Part shown: piece after piece, positions 60,776 through 64,000 of the stretch | Layout of the letters: each line of letters opens with the position of its first letter | How positions within the stretch are numbered: the stretch's first letter is position 1 | DNA from: Budorcas taxicolor | Lineage: Eukaryota > Chordata > Mammalia > Artiodactyla > Bovidae | Direction: 5' to 3' | Length of the DNA: 64,000 bases | NCBI RefSeq assembly: GCF_023091745.1 | Contig: NC_068920.1 | Coordinates: forward strand, 113,611,622-113,675,621 | The notes under the pieces: generated by a model | Databases searched by the model: none | Seen by the model: only the letters and a program-made list of their open reading frames with translations | What the model was told of the DNA's origin: nothing | Program-made: the position numbers and the translations under genes

Positions 60776-61119
60776 CAACAAGCCTATGAATGCATTTCAT
60801 TTGGCATCATAGGCAATTAAAAAATAAATAAACAAGAAGACCAGTTAGAAGGTAGTTCCAGTATTCATGGCAAGACATAAGATGTAATTGAACAGATGAA
60901 AGTTAGACGTAAATTTAATAATTACATAGGAAAAAACAATATAAATAGAACTTGGTGATTGGTTAAATAAGAAGGAATATGAGGACAGTTAAATTCAGGG
61001 AATACATTTAGATATGGCGATTTCACTCTCTGATATAGAGAATGCAAGAGTATGTTTTAGAGAAGACGGAAAGAGTATGACGCTATATTTGAAGAAATTG
61101 AATTGAAGAGCACTATAAT

Positions 61120-61391
61120 GAAGAAGGCAATGGCACCCCACTCCAGTACTCTTGCCTGGAAAATCCCATGGATGGAGGAGCCTGATGGGCTGCAGTCCAT
61201 GGGGTCGCTAAGAGTTGGACATGACTGAGCGACTTCACTTTCATTTTCACTTTCATGCACTGGAGAAGGAAATGGCAACCCACTCTGGTGTTCTTGCCTG
61301 GAGAATCCCAGGGATGGGGGAGTCTGGTGGGCTGCCGTCTATGGGGTCACACAGAGTTGGACACGACTGAAGTGACATAGCAGCAGCATAA
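61120..61391 (+). mobile_element. BOVA2 SINE dimer
   Basis: Two BovA units joined at 'cactttcattttcactttc', with an AGCAGC tail at 61380-61387. Little diverged. Confidence 0.93.
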
Positions 61392-61397
61392 CACTTA

Positions 61398-61618
61398 AGG
61401 CCTTCCCAGGTGGTGCTAGTGGTAAAGAACCCACTTGCCAATGCAGGAGAATTAAGGGTTTGATCCCTGGTCAGGACGATCCCTGGAGGATGGCACAGCA
61501 ACACACACAAGTATTCTTGCCTGGAGAATCCTGTGGACAGAAGAGCCTGGCGGGCTACAGTCCATGGGGTCACAAAAACGTCAGACATGACTGAAGCATT
61601 TTAGCGCACATGTGCATG
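61398..61618 (+). mobile_element. Bov-tA SINE
   Basis: Complete copy directly downstream of the BOVA2, same orientation. AACACT recurs at both edges (about 61390 and 61620). Confidence 0.92.
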
Positions 61619-61624
61619 AAACAC

Positions 61625-62486
61625 TAAATTGAAATGTTCAGTAGCTGGAGATTGAGATTTGGGTAGCAGTCATTTAGGTTTTTAAAATCTTTCAATGACT
61701 TTTCATTAATTTTTTCCAGTGTCACTTTCCATAAAGCATAATTTATACCATTTAGGAGTTTTGGATTTCATAAAATAGTATAAATATGGAAAGCTCAACT
61801 AATTGATTTGAATAATACCAAGAAGGAAAATGTGATTACTCAAATACTATAACATAGCTTACTTATAAGCTCAGGAAAGTCAAGAAGTTACTGAACACCC
61901 ATGCTTAGAAGACATGGAAGAAGGTCTCTGTTTCTAAAGAGTGCACATTCTTTCAAAATAAATAAAATATACCCATAAGCAAAATAAAAAGTACACACCA
62001 ACAATAGAATAAGCTTAGCTGGAAATTGTGAAAATATGAATGAAAGAAACGTCCACGTTTTATTTAATCAGAAACAGACTGATATAACTCCTGAGTTTAG
62101 AATAGAGAACTTTATACCATCTCTTTTATTATATTATTATAACACAGGGAAAAATTAATAAACCACATTCAGTAAATGAAAAATTAATAAAATACCACAA
62201 ACCCTAGGACTTATAGCAGAACTCAGGTATATACTAGAGTATTAGATTTGTAATCACATCCCTTTTCAATTAAATTAATTTGCCTTCTGATGAGATTGCT
62301 GCATAGAGATTACTATAAATAATTTTTGAAATACTTTTTCTTCAAAGCATGACTCACATTTTAAGAAATTATCTGTTTTTGGAGACCTGCTTTCCAAATG
62401 TATTGCCATTCTATGGAAAGCCATATGAATTGGTGTAAAGTATCTATTGAATTTAGTCAGATAGGTCTGAGTTGAAACTATGGTTC
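61625..62486. other. Unique AT-rich sequence
   Basis: No gene or named repeat recognised. Confidence 0.35.
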
Positions 62487-62497
62487 AACATTTTACT

Positions 62498-62767
62498 GCA
62501 GCTGCTAAGTCGCTTCAGTCGCGTCCGACTCTGTGCGACCCCAGAGACGGCAGCCCACCAGGCTCCCCCTTGCCTGGGATTCGCCAGGCAAGAACACTGG
62601 AGTGGGTTGCCATTTCCTTCTCCAATGCATGAAAGTGAAAAGTGAAACTGAAGTCGCTCAGTCGTGTCTGACTCTTCGCCACCCCATGGACGGTAGCCTT
62701 CCAGTCTCCTCCGTCCATGGGATTTTCCAGGCAAGAGTATTGGAGTTGGTTGTCTTTGACTTCTCCG
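62498..62767 (-). mobile_element. BOVA2 SINE dimer
   Basis: Antisense dimer with a short tail (GCAGCTGCT). Flanks AACATTTTACT (62487-62497) and AACACTTTACT (62768-62778) match at 10 of 11. Confidence 0.94.
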
Positions 62768-62875
62768 AACACTTTACTAGTTATTTCATTAAAGCAAAAC
62801 TTTAAAATTTTGAGATGTGTCTGAGATTTGTAAAATGACTACAATATGGCACACTTTGTAAGTTTCAGATATTCA

Positions 62876-63340
62876 GTTCAGTTCAGTCCAGTCACTCAGT
62901 TGTATCTACTTTTGCGACCCCATGGACTGCAGCACACCAGACCTCCCTCTCCATCACCAGCTCTCAAAGTTTACTCAAACTCGTGTCCATTGAGTCGGTG
63001 ATGCCATCCATCCATCTCATTCTCTGTCGCCCCCTGCTCCTCCTGCCTTCAAACTTTCCCAGCATCAGGGTCTTTTCAAATGAGTCTATTCTTCATATCA
63101 GGTAGCCAAAGTATTGGAGTTTCAGTTTCAACATCAGTCCTTCCAATGAATATTGAGGGCTGATTTCCTTTAGGATGGACTGGTTGTATCTCCTTGTTGT
63201 CCAAGGGACTCTCAAGAGTCTTCTCCAACACCACAGTTCAAAAGCATCAATTCCTTGGCACTCAGCTTTCTTTATAGTCCAACTCTCACATCCATACATG
63301 ACTGCTGGAAAAACCATAGCTTTGACTAGATGGACCTTTG
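62876..63340 (-). mobile_element. BovB 3' end
   Basis: Antisense BovB with an ACTGA-type tail at 62876-62900, truncated at 63340. AGATATT (62869-62875) and AGGTATT (63341-63347) may be its target-site duplication, which would place the insertion at the left edge of the mariner. Confidence 0.93.
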
Positions 63341-63345
63341 AGGTA

Positions 63346-64000
63346 TTAAGTTGGTGAAAAAGTAATTGCTGTTTTGCATTGCTGGACTTTACTGTTTGAT
63401 ATTGATATACATTCTTAAATATATGTGGTTATGTCATACATAATTTAGTGCACATTTCTCACTTTATGTTTTTTTCTAATAACATTACTTGATGTGCATC
63501 TTATATTTATTTTAGACTATGGAAATGATATGAGACAAAGAGCAAATTCAAGCGATGTTTTTATTCAAGTGCCAAATTTGTCATAAAGCAGAGGACACAG
63601 CTTGCAACTTCAACAATGTATTTGACCCAGGAACTGTTAATGAACATACTATGCTTTAGTGGTTCAAGAAGTGCAAAGGAGATGAGAGTCTTCGAGATGA
63701 GAAGCACAGTGGCCAGCCATCAGAAGTTGACCTTGACCAATTGAGAGGATCATTGAAGCTGATTCTCTTACAGCTACATGAGAAGTTGCCAAAGAACTTA
63801 ACATCAAACATTCTAAGGTCGTTTGGCATTTGAAACAAACTGGGAAGGTAAAAAAGCTCAATACGTGGGTGCCTCATGAGCTGACCAAAAATTTAAAAAA
63901 AAGTGTAGGTTTGAAATGTTGTCTTCTCTTATTGTATGCAACAACAAAGCATTTCTCGAACAGATTGTGATGTGTGACAAAAAGTGGATTTTATATGACA
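63346..64000 (+). mobile_element. Hsmar1-like mariner DNA transposon, left part
   Basis: Begins after a TA dinucleotide (63344-63345) with a terminal-repeat-like 'ttaagttggtgaaaaagtaa' close to the Hsmar1/MADE1 left end. Transposase-related sequence follows. The element runs off the window at 64000, so the right terminal repeat and the second half of the transposase are not visible. Confidence 0.9.
63510..64000 (+). pseudogene. Mariner transposase remnant, N-terminal half
   Basis: Conceptual pieces match the Hsmar1/SETMAR-type transposase: WWFKKF-like and KGDESL, GQPSEVD, the second helix-turn-helix area, and CDKKWILYD near the window end, the position of the first catalytic aspartate. In-frame stops and frameshifts occur (for example TGA around 63521 and TAG at 63658). 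Inactive fossil. The SET domain that makes SETMAR a gene in primates is not expected and not seen. Confidence 0.88.

Noticed and set aside
63510..64000. Functional SETMAR-like gene
   Set aside because: Only a mariner transposase fossil with stops is visible. The SET-domain exons of SETMAR are absent, and the SETMAR fusion is a primate feature.
1..64000. CRISPR array, operon, phage or bacterial defence system
   Set aside because: The repeat content and base composition are those of a mammalian genome. No regularly spaced short repeats with unique spacers and no prokaryotic gene organisation are present.

Overview
This 64 kb window is non-coding DNA from a ruminant nuclear genome, most likely a bovid. 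The diagnostic repeats are many Bov-tA SINEs (tRNA-Glu-like head joined to a BovB-derived body), BOVA2 dimers with (AGC)n tails, BovB (RTE-clade) LINEs, artiodactyl L1 3' ends, and CHR-type tRNA-Glu SINEs. Old pan-mammalian repeats (MIR, L2, a MaLR-like LTR) and an Hsmar1-like mariner are also present. I cannot choose between cattle, buffalo, sheep and goat from sequence alone.

I found no intact protein-coding gene, no RNA gene, no CpG-island promoter and no convincing exon. Nearly every long open reading frame lies in a transposable element or antisense to one. The longest (249 codons, minus strand, 43207-43956) is largely antisense to a BovB 3' end.

Layout. 1-11 kb: a nearly full-length, inactivated BovB (about 1280-4841), many Bov-tA copies and BovB 3' stubs. 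11-16 kb: BOVA2, CHR-type SINEs and L1 3' ends. 16.2-20.8 kb: a BovB compound whose two arms face each other and form an imperfect palindrome of about 1.9 kb per arm. 21-30 kb: L1 and SINE insertions plus a (TG)22 microsatellite. 30-34 kb: BovB fragments, including a 5'-inverted (twin-primed) copy at 31484-33712. 34-43 kb: a MaLR-like LTR, L1 ends (one with a possible 3' transduction) and unique sequence. 43-53 kb: BovB, MIR, L2, a GC-rich degenerate tandem repeat and old L1. 53-58.4 kb: nested L1/SINE layers, including a SINE split by a 113-bp segment whose near-identical twin lies 1.3 kb downstream. 58-64 kb: BovB, BOVA2, and the left part of a mariner cut by the window end.

No genes work together here. 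The information lies in the insertion history: target-site duplications, nesting order, 5' inversions, one templated insertion and one large inverted repeat. I did not find an undescribed biological system; the most informative points are the templated insertion, the BovB palindrome and the twin-primed BovB.
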